NCBI RefSeq assembly: GCF_014836645.1
Contig: NZ_JACSQM010000001.1
Span: forward strand, 682,001-746,000
DNA length: 64,000 nucleotides
Origin: Fictibacillus norfolkensis
GTDB lineage: Bacteria; Bacillota; Bacilli; Bacillales; Fictibacillaceae
Direction of reading: 5' to 3'
The position numbers and the translations under genes were made by a program. This document shows, in pieces, positions 25,175 through 34,692 of the stretch. Position 1 is the first letter of the stretch; each line of letters opens with the position of its first letter. Under the pieces are notes generated by a model. That model saw only the letters and a list, made by a program, of their open reading frames with translations, did not search any database and was not told where the DNA came from.

Positions 25175-25303
25175 GTTGATTGTAGAGGAAGGTGTGAGAC
25201 TCCTGCGGGACGAGTGGGCAGGTGGAGACCCTTAAAGGCGCAAAGCGGCAAGGGGCTCACCGCCCGCCCCGCGGAAAGCGAAGCACCTGGAGCGCAGATC
25301 AAC
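25175..25303. repeat. 129-bp intergenic palindromic repeat, copy 2
   Basis: Same boundaries (GTTGATT ... GATCAAC), same length and same conserved blocks as the copy at 8549-8677. The middle 40 bases diverge but keep pairing potential. It lies between the small-gene terminator and the end of prfB. Confidence 0.85.
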
Positions 25304-25346
25304 CTCTCTCAAAAACCTCGAAGCATTACCAAACTAAAAAGTTTTT

Positions 25347-26445
25347 TTACAACTTAGACCTTAAATAAGAATCAATAAACGGCGTGATCTCGCCATCCAT
25401 AACAGACTGCACATTACCAACCTCAGTATTCGTCCGGTGATCCTTCACAAGACTATAAGGATGGAAAACATAAGAGCGAATCTGACTTCCCCACCCGATC
25501 TCCTTCTGCTCACCACGAATTTCATTCAACTGTGCCTGCTGCTCTTCCAAACGGCGCTGCACCAATTTCGCCATCATCATCTTCATTGCACGCTCACGGT
25601 TCTTGATCTGCGAACGCTCTGTTTGACACGAAACGACCGTGTTCGTTGGAATGTGTGTCATACGAACAGCAGAGTCAGTCGTGTTAACGTGCTGACCACC
25701 TGCTCCAGACGCACGATACGTATCAATCTTAAGGTCCTCTGTACGGATCTCGATCTCCGTATCATCTGTGATCTCTGGCATCACTTCACACGAAACGAAT
25801 GACGTGTGACGACGGCCTGAAGAATCGAACGGTGAGATACGAACAAGACGGTGAACCCCTTTTTCAGCCTTCAAATAGCCATAAGCATTATGACCTTTAA
25901 TGCTAAGTGTTACAGATTTCACCCCTGCTTCGTCACCTGGTAAGTAATCGAGCGTTTCAACTTTATACCCTTGGCGCTCCGCATAACGGGTGTACATACG
26001 AAGCAGCATCGACGCCCAGTCTTGAGACTCAGTACCACCCGCCCCTGGGTGAAGTTCTAAGATCGCGTTGTTTTTATCATACGGTTCGTTCAATAAAAGC
26101 TGAAGCTCAAAATCATTCAGTTTCGTGATCAAGGTTTTAAGATCTTTTACAAGTTCTTTCTGAAGATCTTCGTCCGCTTCTTCTTTTACAAGCTCGTGTG
26201 CGATCTCTAGATCTTCATAAGCTGAAGCAAGCTCTTCAAACTCGTTCACTTGTTCTTTCAGCCCGTTCGCTTCATTAATTACGACTTGTGCGGCGTTCTG
26301 ATCATCCCAAAACGTGGGTGCACTCATCTCTTCATCTAGTTCTGCGATACGCGCTTTCTTTGTATCGAGGTCAAAGAGACCCCCTAAAGTCGTTGATACG
26401 TTTTTCAATAACGTTTAATTCCTGTTTAACTTCTACTAAATCCAT
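25347..26445 (-). CDS. prfB: Peptide chain release factor 2, with programmed +1 frameshift
   Basis: RF2 ends translation at UGA and UAA. The 24-codon leader frame ([20 protein letters not shown], then RGSL) ends at CTT TGA C. After a +1 shift it continues as [16 protein letters not shown] to the end, giving 365 residues. An internal AGGGGG, three bases before the CTT, supplies the Shine-Dalgarno stimulator. The TGA is at 26373-26371. Key motifs are present: [13 protein letters not shown] (stop-codon recognition) and [15 protein letters not shown] (GGQ catalytic). The ATG has GAGGTG upstream. It lies downstream of secA in the usual Bacillus order. Confidence 0.95.
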
Positions 26446-26533
26446 AGTCTTTGCACCTCATCTTATAGTTGTTCCATCTTTAAAATATGCGAACGCTGTT
26501 AAAATTAACCCTTATTAACGTCTGATTACAAGC

Positions 26534-26572
26534 GCAAAGAGAGCCTATAAAAAGACTCTCTTCACTCACGCA
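26534..26572 (-). terminator. Weak hairpin after secA
   Basis: AGAGAG / CTCTCT stem with a large loop and only a short T-run on the minus strand. It may allow readthrough into prfB. Confidence 0.4.
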
Positions 26573-26577
26573 ACTTC

Positions 26578-29097
26578 CTATTCTTGTTCAGCTCCGTGAC
26601 ATTGCTTGTATTTCTTTCCGCTTCCGCATGGACAAGGATCATTACGCTTGATGTCTTGTGCTTTACGAACCGGTTTCTTCTTTTTCGCTGTATCTTGTTT
26701 ATCGCTAGGAACAACGGCTTTACCTTCAGCCACTTGTTCACGCTGCATGTTTTGCTCGATCTGAGATTTTAAGATATACGTTGTAACTTCCTCTTCGATT
26801 GCAGCAACCATCGCTTCAAACATCTCGAAGCCTTCGAACTGGTATTCACGCAAAGGATCGTTCTGACCGTATGCACGAAGGTGAATCCCTTGACGAAGCT
26901 GTTCCATCTGGTCGATGTGATCCATCCATTTGCTGTCAACTGAACGTAGGATTACTGCTTTTTCGAACTCTGCGATCTGTTCAGCAGGAAGCTGTGTTTC
27001 TTTTTCAGCAAACGCCGCGTGTACTTTCGCTTGAATCTTCTCGATAATCTCTTCACGATCTAGACCGAATAGATCTTTTTCTGTAAACGTCGGCTCTGTG
27101 AACATAACTGCATTCACGTAATCGGCGATTTCTTTCGTGTTCCACTCTTCTTGAACTTCCGCTTCAGGTGTATGAACGGTAACGATTCGCTCAAGTGTAG
27201 AATCGATCATACGAAGAACGATATCACTTAAGTTCTCAGCATCTAGCACTTCTTGACGCTGTGCATAGATGATTTCACGCTGTTGACGCATAACATCGTC
27301 ATATTGTAAAAGCTGTTTACGAGCATCAAAGTTCGATCCCTCTACACGTTTTTGTGCAGATTCAACGGCTTTTGTAACCATTTTAGACTCGATCGGCGTC
27401 TCTTCATCCATGCCAAGACGCTCCATCATCGTCATCAAGTTGTCAGAACCGAATCGACGCATCAATTCATCTTCCATCGAGATGTAGAAACGAGATGAAC
27501 CCGGATCTCCTTGACGACCCGCACGACCACGCAACTGGTTATCGATACGACGTGATTCGTGACGCTCAGTACCAAGGATGTGCAGTCCGCCAACTTCAAT
27601 AACTCCTTCACCAAGCTTGATATCCGTACCACGACCAGCCATGTTCGTTGCGATCGTAACCATGCCAAGCTGACCAGCATTTTCGATGATCTCTGCTTCA
27701 CGCTCATGGTTTTTCGCGTTCAACACGTTATGCTTGATCTTACGCTTCGTTAAAAGCTGTGAAAGGAGTTCAGAGGTTTCAACGGCAACCGTACCAACAA
27801 GGATCGGCTGTCCTGTTTTATGACGCTCTTCAATTTCAGCAGCAATCGCTTTGAACTTGCCCTGCATCGTTTTATAAATAAGATCTGCTCTGTCATCACG
27901 CGCGATCGGACGGTTCGTCGGAATACAGATAACATCCATGTTGTAGATGTTGCGGAATTCCTCTTCTTCCGTTTTCGCTGTACCGGTCATACCAGCAAGC
28001 TTATTGTACATACGGAAGTAGTTTTGGAATGTGATCGTCGCCAGTGTCATGCTCTCACGTTGAATCTCCAAACCTTCCTTCGCTTCGATCGCTTGGTGAA
28101 GACCATCGCTGTAACGACGACCAGCCATCAGACGTCCCGTGAACGGGTCAACGATAACGATTTCGCCATCTTGAACGACATAATCCACATCACGCTGCAT
28201 GATGATGTTCGCTTTTAACGCTTGGTTAATATGGTGATTCAGTGTTACGTGCTGATAATCATATAAGTTATCGATCGAGAACATCTGCTCCGCTCTGTTG
28301 ATACCTTCTTCAGAAAGCTGAACGTTCTTCGTCTTTTCATCTACTGTATAATCTGTTTCTTTTTTCAGCTGACGCACGAACATGTTCGCCATCTGATAGA
28401 GCTGTGTTGATTTTTGGGCAGAACCTGAAATGATCAACGGTGTACGCGCTTCGTCAATTAAAATCGAGTCAACCTCATCGACGATCGCATAGTTACGGCG
28501 CTGAACCATCTGTTCTTTATAAACAACCATGTTGTCACGCAGATAATCGAAGCCGAACTCATTGTTCGTACCATATGTGATATCTGCTGCGTACGCATCA
28601 CGCTTCTCTTCTTTTGAAAGGTCAGATACGTTCAACCCAACACTTAAGCCTAAGAAATTGTATAGCGGCGACATGATCTCAGAGTCACGACTAGCTAAAT
28701 ATTCATTGACTGTAACAACGTGAGTACCTTTGCCATCTAGTGCGTTCAAATAAATAGGCATTGTCGCAACTAGCGTTTTACCTTCACCGGTTTTCATCTC
28801 TGCAATGTTACCTTCATGAAGCGCAACCGCACCCATAATCTGTACAGGATAATGACGCATGTTTAATACACGAGCTGATGCTTCACGCACAGTCGCAAAC
28901 GCTTCAGGGAGAAGGTCATCCAGAGATTCCCCTTTTTCGATACGGCTCTTGAACTCAGCCGTTTTGTTCGCCAAAGCTTCATCATTTAAAGCCTTAAACT
29001 CTTCAGCTAACGTTTCCACTTTTTCCGCAATTCTCTCGTATCTATTCAACGTTCGGTCATTGGAACTTGGAAAAATCTTTTTCAAAATGCTAATCAT
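26578..29097 (-). CDS. secA: SecA, preprotein translocase motor ATPase
   Basis: 839 residues, standard Bacillus length. Features in order: the N-terminal helicase motor with Walker A ([13 protein letters not shown], about residue 105), [27 protein letters not shown] (Walker B) and the preprotein cross-linking domain. IRF2 follows, with [30 protein letters not shown] and [18 protein letters not shown], then the helical scaffold. The C-terminal zinc-binding tail is [16 protein letters not shown]. It drives Sec-dependent export through SecYEG. The start [21 protein letters not shown] is typical. Confidence 0.97.
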   Translation of the reverse strand: MISILKKIFPSSNDRTLNRYERIAEKVETLAEEFKALNDEALANKTAEFKSRIEKGESLDDLLPEAFATVREASARVLNMRHYPVQIMGAVALHEGNIAEMKTGEGKTLVATMPIYLNALDGKGTHVVTVNEYLASRDSEIMSPLYNFLGLSVGLNVSDLSKEEKRDAYAADITYGTNNEFGFDYLRDNMVVYKEQMVQRRNYAIVDEVDSILIDEARTPLIISGSAQKSTQLYQMANMFVRQLKKETDYTVDEKTKNVQLSEEGINRAEQMFSIDNLYDYQHVTLNHHINQALKANIIMQRDVDYVVQDGEIVIVDPFTGRLMAGRRYSDGLHQAIEAKEGLEIQRESMTLATITFQNYFRMYNKLAGMTGTAKTEEEEFRNIYNMDVICIPTNRPIARDDRADLIYKTMQGKFKAIAAEIEERHKTGQPILVGTVAVETSELLSQLLTKRKIKHNVLNAKNHEREAEIIENAGQLGMVTIATNMAGRGTDIKLGEGVIEVGGLHILGTERHESRRIDNQLRGRAGRQGDPGSSRFYISMEDELMRRFGSDNLMTMMERLGMDEETPIESKMVTKAVESAQKRVEGSNFDARKQLLQYDDVMRQQREIIYAQRQEVLDAENLSDIVLRMIDSTLERIVTVHTPEAEVQEEWNTKEIADYVNAVMFTEPTFTEKDLFGLDREEIIEKIQAKVHAAFAEKETQLPAEQIAEFEKAVILRSVDSKWMDHIDQMEQLRQGIHLRAYGQNDPLREYQFEGFEMFEAMVAAIEEEVTTYILKSQIEQNMQREQVAEGKAVVPSDKQDTAKKKKPVRKAQDIKRNDPCPCGSGKKYKQCHGAEQE

Positions 29098-29309
29098 CCG
29101 AATAACGCTCCCTGTTCTCGAAAATTATATACCACTTCTATTCTACCAGTTTGTGAAACGAGCCACAAGAAATCCCAAATCTTTTCATCGAAATTGTAGC
29201 ATTCATCGTAAAGAAACTTCCTATATATGTGAAAAATTTGACACTTTCATAGAGACTGACGGACTAAATTTTGGTAAAATAATATAAAGATGGACGGGGG
29301 AGGTTCTGA

Positions 29310-29933
29310 ATGGAAAACACAGATCTAGACAGGACAGATAACGCTGGGCAAGGACAAGAAGCGCAGCTGCAGCAAAATAAGCAGCGAAGTGAAAAAAGCA
29401 AAACGATCATTCTTACCCTCGCTCTCAGCTTCTTCATCATCGGTGGCCTTGGCACATGGGGATATTATTCACTGTTTGGTCCGAATTCTGCAGCGAGTGT
29501 AGATGCACCGTCTGACGAGGAATTAACGGACGCCGAAAAATCAAGTGGTACAGCTCTCTTCAAGCCAACCATAGAAGTTCCAAAGACCGAGATCCAAAGA
29601 CGAATCAATGTGATTCATGAATTTTGGAACGGTGAGCTCGGCTATGATAAATGGTCGAAATATAACATAGACACACATACACCTGTATTAAATGAAATAG
29701 AGATCGATATACGGAATAAGATTCTGCCCTATGTTGCGGGTCCATTAAAGGCAGACATCGAGACCGCTCTTGATAAAATTGAGAAAAGTAAAAGTTCTGA
29801 GAGTGTAGAGCCACTAAAAGGCGTTCACCGCATTTTTCACGATCTCGATATATCGTTAAACGACTATAAAGCAAGTGATTATTGGGATGTGACGGAAACA
29901 GGTAAATGGATTGAGAAAGAAATAAAAGAATAG
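29310..29933 (+). CDS. Single-pass membrane protein of unknown function
   Basis: 207 residues. A charged Gln/Glu-rich N-terminus (cytoplasmic, about 1-30) is followed by one membrane helix (TIILTLALSFFIIGGLGTWGYYSLF, about 32-56), an acidic linker and an extracellular helical domain (IEVPKTEIQRRINVIHEFWNGELGYDKWSKYN ... VHRIFHDLDISLNDY). No catalytic motif is recognised. GGGGGAGG lies before ATG and TTGACA is further upstream. It is monocistronic, divergent from secA. Confidence 0.75.
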   Translation: MENTDLDRTDNAGQGQEAQLQQNKQRSEKSKTIILTLALSFFIIGGLGTWGYYSLFGPNSAASVDAPSDEELTDAEKSSGTALFKPTIEVPKTEIQRRINVIHEFWNGELGYDKWSKYNIDTHTPVLNEIEIDIRNKILPYVAGPLKADIETALDKIEKSKSSESVEPLKGVHRIFHDLDISLNDYKASDYWDVTETGKWIEKEIKE

Positions 29934-30060
29934 GTAGATTGGGCACTGTTCTCGTGGTATGCAGAGGGTGGTGTTTTTTTGTTTGTTAAAATGATGTGAT
30001 ATCGAGTCGTTTGAGTGTTGATTCGACTGAAGGATCCAGGAGATAGAAAGTGCTCTTTGT
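29934..30060. other. Spacer after the 29310 gene
   Basis: The hairpin CAC...GTG before TTTTTTTG near 29955-29985 may be a weak terminator. No gene is seen before array C. Confidence 0.35.
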
Positions 30061-30165
30061 CGAACTTTCGATAAAAAATTTTATCCGTGAAATTATTGCT
30101 GTTATACGTGAATATATTGCAAATTACCGTGAATAAAAAGCAGTTATCCGTGAATATATTTACTG
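30061..30165. repeat. Array C: CCGTGAA repeats, exact 21-bp period
   Basis: Four units with GTGA cores at 30087, 30108, 30129 and 30150, all 21 bases apart. The first 40 or so bases (GTCGAACTTTCGATAAAAAA and on through TTTTATCCGTGAAATTATTG) are almost identical to the start of array B. It lies between convergent genes. Confidence 0.85.
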
Positions 30166-30265
30166 ATGTATTTTTGAGGCAGACATAACAACTTTGTGTC
30201 CATCAGATACGTACTTTTTCCTATAGCTCACAAATTTATAGATGATTATTCTCTTTCACTTCGCA

Positions 30266-30296
30266 CAAAAAAGAACTTCTCAACTTTGAGAAGTTC
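30266..30296 (-). terminator. Terminator of the acyl-CoA ligase gene
   Basis: Nine-bp stem GAACTTCTC / GAGAAGTTC followed on the minus strand by TTTTTTG. Confidence 0.85.
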
Positions 30297-30309
30297 CCTG
30301 CATACATTT

Positions 30310-31938
30310 TTACGATTTTGCCGTCGTCATATAATGATCTTTCAACTGATCACGCAATGTCCGCTTTAAAAACTTACCAACGGAAGTTTTTGGAATCTCA
30401 TCCATGAACACGATATCGTCTGGAATCCACCATTTCGCAAACTGCGGCCTCAAAAACTCCACAATATCTTCTTTTGGCACTTTACCTTTTGCCTCAGTCT
30501 TCAGCACGACACATGCGAGTGGTCGTTCCTGCCATTCTGGATGAGGAACAGCGATAACAGACGCTTCAAAAACATCCGGAAACGCCATGATCGCATTCTC
30601 TAGATCAACGGACGATATCCACTCACCCCCGCTCTTGATAAGGTCCTTCGTCCGATCGACGATCTTCACGAATCCTTCTTCATCCACCGTAACAACATCC
30701 CCGGTATGAAGCCAGCCATCATTGAACGTCCCTTCTGTTCGATCATCGTTGTAATATTCGTCCGCTATCCAGTTCGAACGCAGCAACAGCTCGCCCATCT
30801 CGTGGCCGTCCCACTTCACTTCCCCGTTCGCACCGATTACTTTCATCTCAACACCTTGAACGACATAACCTTGTTTTGCTTTATAATCAAATTTCGCTTC
30901 ATCGTCCAGATCTGCTTGATACGTTTTCAGTCGCGTTGCGATTACAAGTGGACTCGTTTCTGTCATACCATAGGCGTGCATGAACGGGATATTATGTTTT
31001 TCCTCGAACGTTTTTATCATTCCTTTTGGTGCGGCAGATCCTCCACAAATAACCGCTCGAAGACTAGAAGTATCATAGGTGTTCTGTTCGAGTTCTTGAA
31101 GAAGCCCCATCCAGATCGTTGGTACACCTGCAGCAAAGGTTACTTTTTCCATCTCTATGAGCTCCGCTAAAAGCTGTGGCGTGAAGCGAGGTCCAGGCAT
31201 CACTTGCTTCGAACCGAACCATGTTGCTGCATACGGAAGTCCCCAAGCATTAACGTGGAACATCGGCACAACCGGCATAAGAACATCACTTTCCGAAACA
31301 GAACCTCCATCAGCAAGTCCCAGTGACATTGAGTGAAGCACGGTCGAACGGTGCGTGTACGTTACGCCTTTTGGGTTTCCTGTCGTGGCAGATGTATAGC
31401 ACATTCCGACTGGATCGTTCTCATCGATATCCTGTGGAAATTCGTAAGCTGGATCGCCCGCTTCTATTAGTTTTTCATAATGATAGAGAGGCTGAAGCGG
31501 CGATTGCGGCAGCTCGTCTTCATCGGTCATCAATATATACGCTTTTACATTAGGAATATGGTCTTTAAGAGCTTCAACAAGAGGTAGGATGTCCTGATCT
31601 ACGAACAAGATCTGGTCATCGGCGTGATTGATAATGTATGCAATATGCTGAGGGGAAAGTCGGATATTGATCGTGTGAAGAACAGCTTCAACACCTGGAA
31701 TGGCGAAATAGGCTTCTAGATGACGGTGGTGGTTCCATGCAAGTGTTCCAACCCGCTCACCTTTTTGAACACCAAGGCGTTTTAGCGCGCTCGAAAGCCT
31801 GCGTGTTCGCTCACCAATCTCCCGGTAGCTGAACTTCCTGATCCCGGACATGGTGCGGCTCGTTACTTCCTTTTTCGCAAAATACCGCTCCGCATGCTCT
31901 AGCATACTCGTAACTCGAAAAGGCACATTCATCATCAT
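30310..31938 (-). CDS. Long-chain fatty acid--CoA ligase
   Basis: 542-residue AMP-forming acyl-CoA synthetase. The P-loop YTSATTGNPKGVTYTHRS (about 180-197), the acyl-adenylate motif HAYGMTETSPL, the YYNDDRTEGTF / GWLHTGDVVTVDEEGFVKIVDRTKDLIKSGGEWIS hinge region and the C-terminal lysine (IPKTSVGKFLKRTLRDQL) are intact. It activates fatty acids for beta-oxidation or lipid synthesis; chain length is not deducible. AAGGAGGAG precedes the ATGATGATG start. It is monocistronic with its own terminator. Confidence 0.93.
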   Translation of the reverse strand: MMMNVPFRVTSMLEHAERYFAKKEVTSRTMSGIRKFSYREIGERTRRLSSALKRLGVQKGERVGTLAWNHHRHLEAYFAIPGVEAVLHTINIRLSPQHIAYIINHADDQILFVDQDILPLVEALKDHIPNVKAYILMTDEDELPQSPLQPLYHYEKLIEAGDPAYEFPQDIDENDPVGMCYTSATTGNPKGVTYTHRSTVLHSMSLGLADGGSVSESDVLMPVVPMFHVNAWGLPYAATWFGSKQVMPGPRFTPQLLAELIEMEKVTFAAGVPTIWMGLLQELEQNTYDTSSLRAVICGGSAAPKGMIKTFEEKHNIPFMHAYGMTETSPLVIATRLKTYQADLDDEAKFDYKAKQGYVVQGVEMKVIGANGEVKWDGHEMGELLLRSNWIADEYYNDDRTEGTFNDGWLHTGDVVTVDEEGFVKIVDRTKDLIKSGGEWISSVDLENAIMAFPDVFEASVIAVPHPEWQERPLACVVLKTEAKGKVPKEDIVEFLRPQFAKWWIPDDIVFMDEIPKTSVGKFLKRTLRDQLKDHYMTTAKS

Positions 31939-32164
31939 AACTACTTCTCCTCCTTAAATAGTAAACATAGTCATTAGTGTAAGCGTTTTCTTGTTACTCA
32001 ACTAGTTCCCCTTACCTACTTCAAAATCCTGCTGTTAAATCAGATTAGAGTGAAACAAAACGAAGAAAAACACGAAAAATATTTTCCAGCTGAAAAAAGT
32101 TTGAAATTTCATCCAGAAATTGCGATACACTTATTAAAAAACGGCATAAAAAGGAGTGTTTCTT

Positions 32165-34027
32165 ATGCCTGATTGGTCTTATCATACCTTTTTCAAACCG
32201 CTTCTGTTTCGCCTGAAATCAGAAACAAGCCGTGATCTCACTTTACATACGATGAACACCCTCGCCAAACTGCACTTTGGTGATAAAGTCATACAATTTT
32301 TCGGCCATATGCAGCCAAGTAAAGAATTAGAACAGAAGCTTGCGGGGATCACCTTTCCTTCACCTGTTGGGATAAGTGGTGCATTAGACCCTCATCTGAA
32401 TGGGACTCAAGCATTCACCAACCTTGGTTTTGGTTTTATTGAAGTAGGACCGATTACCGTTATGCCGCAAAAATCCGGAAAACCGATAATACGGAATTTG
32501 GTTAAAGAAACGCTTGTGTATGAACACCTTCAAGAAAATCTGGGTTTGGAAGCTGCACTTATAAAACTTCAATCTATGAAAAGTGTGACAATACCACTAG
32601 GGATATTGATTAAGGCAGAAACATTACAGGATTACGAGAAGCTGGTTCAAAAACTCGATGAATATGCTGCTTTCTTTATTATCGATGTGCAAGGCGCGTC
32701 CTATTTAGAACGTATTCGGGGATTTACATTAAAACCTCTTGTGCTAGAACTTAATCATCAAAAAGTGAAGTCTGTTACGGAAGATGTTGCTGTAGATGGA
32801 TTTATCATTCGTGAAGGGATTATAAGTGATGAAGGCATTGAACTCGGACAGATGGAGATGCATCATTTAAAAGAAAGTATTCAACAGCTTTTACCTTATA
32901 ACAAGCCGATCATTGCTTCTGGTGGCGTGCATGAACCGGGTGATGCGATGGAACTTTTTCGTGAAGGAGCTTCTCTCGTTCAACTGCATAGCGGATTTGT
33001 TTATTCCGGACCAGGTCTTCCGAAACGCATCAACGAACGAATTTCATTTGAACAACAGCCAATCTCTAAGCCAGCTGAACAAACAGGTTGGATCTCCTTT
33101 TTCCTGATGGGACTTGGCGTTTTCATCGCAGGCACCATCGCTTTAATCATCGGATTAACAGAAGTTCTTCTAGCGTATGATGAACAATATTTAGGTATAC
33201 AAAAAGAAGAGATTCAAGTATTCAACCATCACCTGTTTCATTTCATGTCTCATGACCGGATTTGTCTGGCAGGTGTTATGATCTCGGCAGGTTTCATGTT
33301 CATGCAGCTTTCGTATCACGGGATTCGAAAAGGTGAACATTGGGCAAGAAAATCCTATGTGATTGCTGCAGCGCTTGGTTTCTTAAACATCTTTTACTTT
33401 ATGGGCTTCGGCTATTTTGACAAGCTTCACTTTGTCTATTATTTAATCATCCTTCCCTTTTTTCTTTATGGGCTTTATCGATCTCGAAACCTCACTACGG
33501 GATCAAAAGGGTTAAATCTCTATAACACGCTTTCATGGAAAAGAAGCCAGTTTGGACAAAGCTTATTTGTGATAACAGGTATGTGCTTGCTCTCTGCAGG
33601 AATCGTGATTTCCATCATCGGAATGAACGGAGTTTTTGTGAAAGAAGACTTAATGTTCTTCGCACTTACACCTGAACAAATCACTGCCTTCAACGATAAG
33701 TTAATTCCGTTAATTGCACACGATCGCGCTGGATTTGGCGGTGCTTTGATCTCAGAAGGATTTCTATTGTTAACCATTTCGTTGTGGGGATATCGTGAAG
33801 GATCAAAATGGGTGTGGTGGACACTGGCGCTCGGCGGTTTGCCAGGATTTCTAACAGGCGTTGGTACACATTTTATGATTGGTTACGACAACCACTTTCA
33901 TCTTTCACCCGCTTACTTATTGTTTGTTTTCTATTTCGTAGGCTTGGTTTACTCTTATGGTTATTTAAATCGCTGTGGTGAAACTCAGTTGAGAGATGTT
34001 TCTGTATCTAAAGTAGAAAAAGTGTAG
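32165..34027 (+). CDS. PyrD-like domain fused to a duplicated membrane module
   Basis: 620 residues. Residues 1-305 follow the class 2 dihydroorotate dehydrogenase fold: FKPLLFRL at the start, FPSPVGISGALDPH, NLGFGFIEVGPIT, and the FMN phosphate site IIASGGVHEPGDAMELFREGASLVQLHSGFVYSGPGLPKRINERI. The catalytic signatures are missing: no NxSSPNTPGLR, no conserved Lys strand, no TNTT. Residues about 315-610 form eight membrane helices as two similar halves, each with FN-x2-L-x4-HDR-x-G-x5-S-x-GF and a basic-G-x2-W motif. AAGGAG lies eight bases before the ATG; an upstream GTG is less likely. Pyrimidine synthesis is doubtful. A membrane sensor or flavoprotein role is a guess. Confidence 0.82.
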   Translation: MPDWSYHTFFKPLLFRLKSETSRDLTLHTMNTLAKLHFGDKVIQFFGHMQPSKELEQKLAGITFPSPVGISGALDPHLNGTQAFTNLGFGFIEVGPITVMPQKSGKPIIRNLVKETLVYEHLQENLGLEAALIKLQSMKSVTIPLGILIKAETLQDYEKLVQKLDEYAAFFIIDVQGASYLERIRGFTLKPLVLELNHQKVKSVTEDVAVDGFIIREGIISDEGIELGQMEMHHLKESIQQLLPYNKPIIASGGVHEPGDAMELFREGASLVQLHSGFVYSGPGLPKRINERISFEQQPISKPAEQTGWISFFLMGLGVFIAGTIALIIGLTEVLLAYDEQYLGIQKEEIQVFNHHLFHFMSHDRICLAGVMISAGFMFMQLSYHGIRKGEHWARKSYVIAAALGFLNIFYFMGFGYFDKLHFVYYLIILPFFLYGLYRSRNLTTGSKGLNLYNTLSWKRSQFGQSLFVITGMCLLSAGIVISIIGMNGVFVKEDLMFFALTPEQITAFNDKLIPLIAHDRAGFGGALISEGFLLLTISLWGYREGSKWVWWTLALGGLPGFLTGVGTHFMIGYDNHFHLSPAYLLFVFYFVGLVYSYGYLNRCGETQLRDVSVSKVEKV

Positions 34028-34048
34028 ACGTGGAGTCTGCACTTTTTT
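34017..34048 (+). terminator. Terminator overlapping the stop codon of the PyrD-like gene
   Basis: Stem AGTGTAGAC / GTCTGCACT, with the TAG stop inside it, followed by six T. Confidence 0.75.
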
Positions 34049-34530
34049 CATTTTGCTTCTGTTTGTTTTTGAAGGTGAATCGCTTTTTTTATAGCGAGGA
34101 TCGTTCCTAAATGAAGACCTTCATGATAAAACGTGCGGGGCAGCACTTCCGCAAAAGTGTTCATGCCTAGTTCAGTTGGTTCATCTAATTCTTGCTGTAG
34201 ACGATGACCAAATTGCTCCTCAATCACTTGAACCTGCTCCATCAAACGGTGACGAAGCTCTTGAAGCGTTGGAGGCGTCTGCTGCCAATTCTCTGGCTTC
34301 GTTCCATAACCGAATAACTCTCGATAATGAATCGGCGCTGGATTATCTTCACGGACCTTATGATACAGCCAATCGTACTGATCTAAAAATATATGCCCCA
34401 AGTTCCAACGAATGTTGTTGTTGAAACCCTCGGGAATAAAATCTGCTTCCTCCTCATTGAGGCCTTCTACAGCGCTTAACGTGTTATGACGAAACGCTGC
34501 GAGTTGTTTTAACAGAATATCGTTTTTCAT
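34048..34530 (-). CDS. DinB family protein
   Basis: 160 residues of the DinB/YfiT four-helix-bundle superfamily. The metal-binding histidines are placed as usual: WNLGHIFLDQYDWLY (first His), and FYHEGLHLGTILAIKKAI (HEGLH, second and third). Substrate unknown; relatives include thiol transferases and damage-inducible proteins. An upstream Met (MKEPLTMKND) would place the ribosome binding site AAGGAG inside the gene, so ATG at 34530 is used. It is monocistronic, with array E upstream. Confidence 0.8.
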   Translation of the reverse strand: MKNDILLKQLAAFRHNTLSAVEGLNEEEADFIPEGFNNNIRWNLGHIFLDQYDWLYHKVREDNPAPIHYRELFGYGTKPENWQQTPPTLQELRHRLMEQVQVIEEQFGHRLQQELDEPTELGMNTFAEVLPRTFYHEGLHLGTILAIKKAIHLQKQTEAK

Positions 34531-34550
34531 GGTTAGTGGCTCCTTCATTT

Positions 34551-34630
34551 TGAGTATATCGGCAAGAATCCATTTTTATCGGCGAGTTTCAAATTATATC
34601 GACGAAATTTTAATTTTATCGGCAACCTTA
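34551..34630. repeat. Array E: CGGCGAG-type repeats, exact 20-bp period
   Basis: Four units of the type TTTATCGGCGAGTTT. Cores CGGCAAG, CGGCGAG, CGACGAA and CGGCAAC start at 34560, 34580, 34600 and 34620, exactly 20 bases apart. The motif is shared with array D but the period is one base shorter. It lies between hpf and the DinB gene. Confidence 0.85.
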
Positions 34631-34642
34631 CTTTCCAAACTT

Positions 34643-34674
34643 AAAACACACCCCAAAAGTGTCATGGGGTGTGT
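34643..34674 (-). terminator. Terminator of hpf
   Basis: Nine-bp stem ACACACCCC / GGGGTGTGT with an 11-base loop followed on the minus strand by TTT. Confidence 0.75.
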
Positions 34675-34692
34675 AGTCTAGTTTTGTATATG

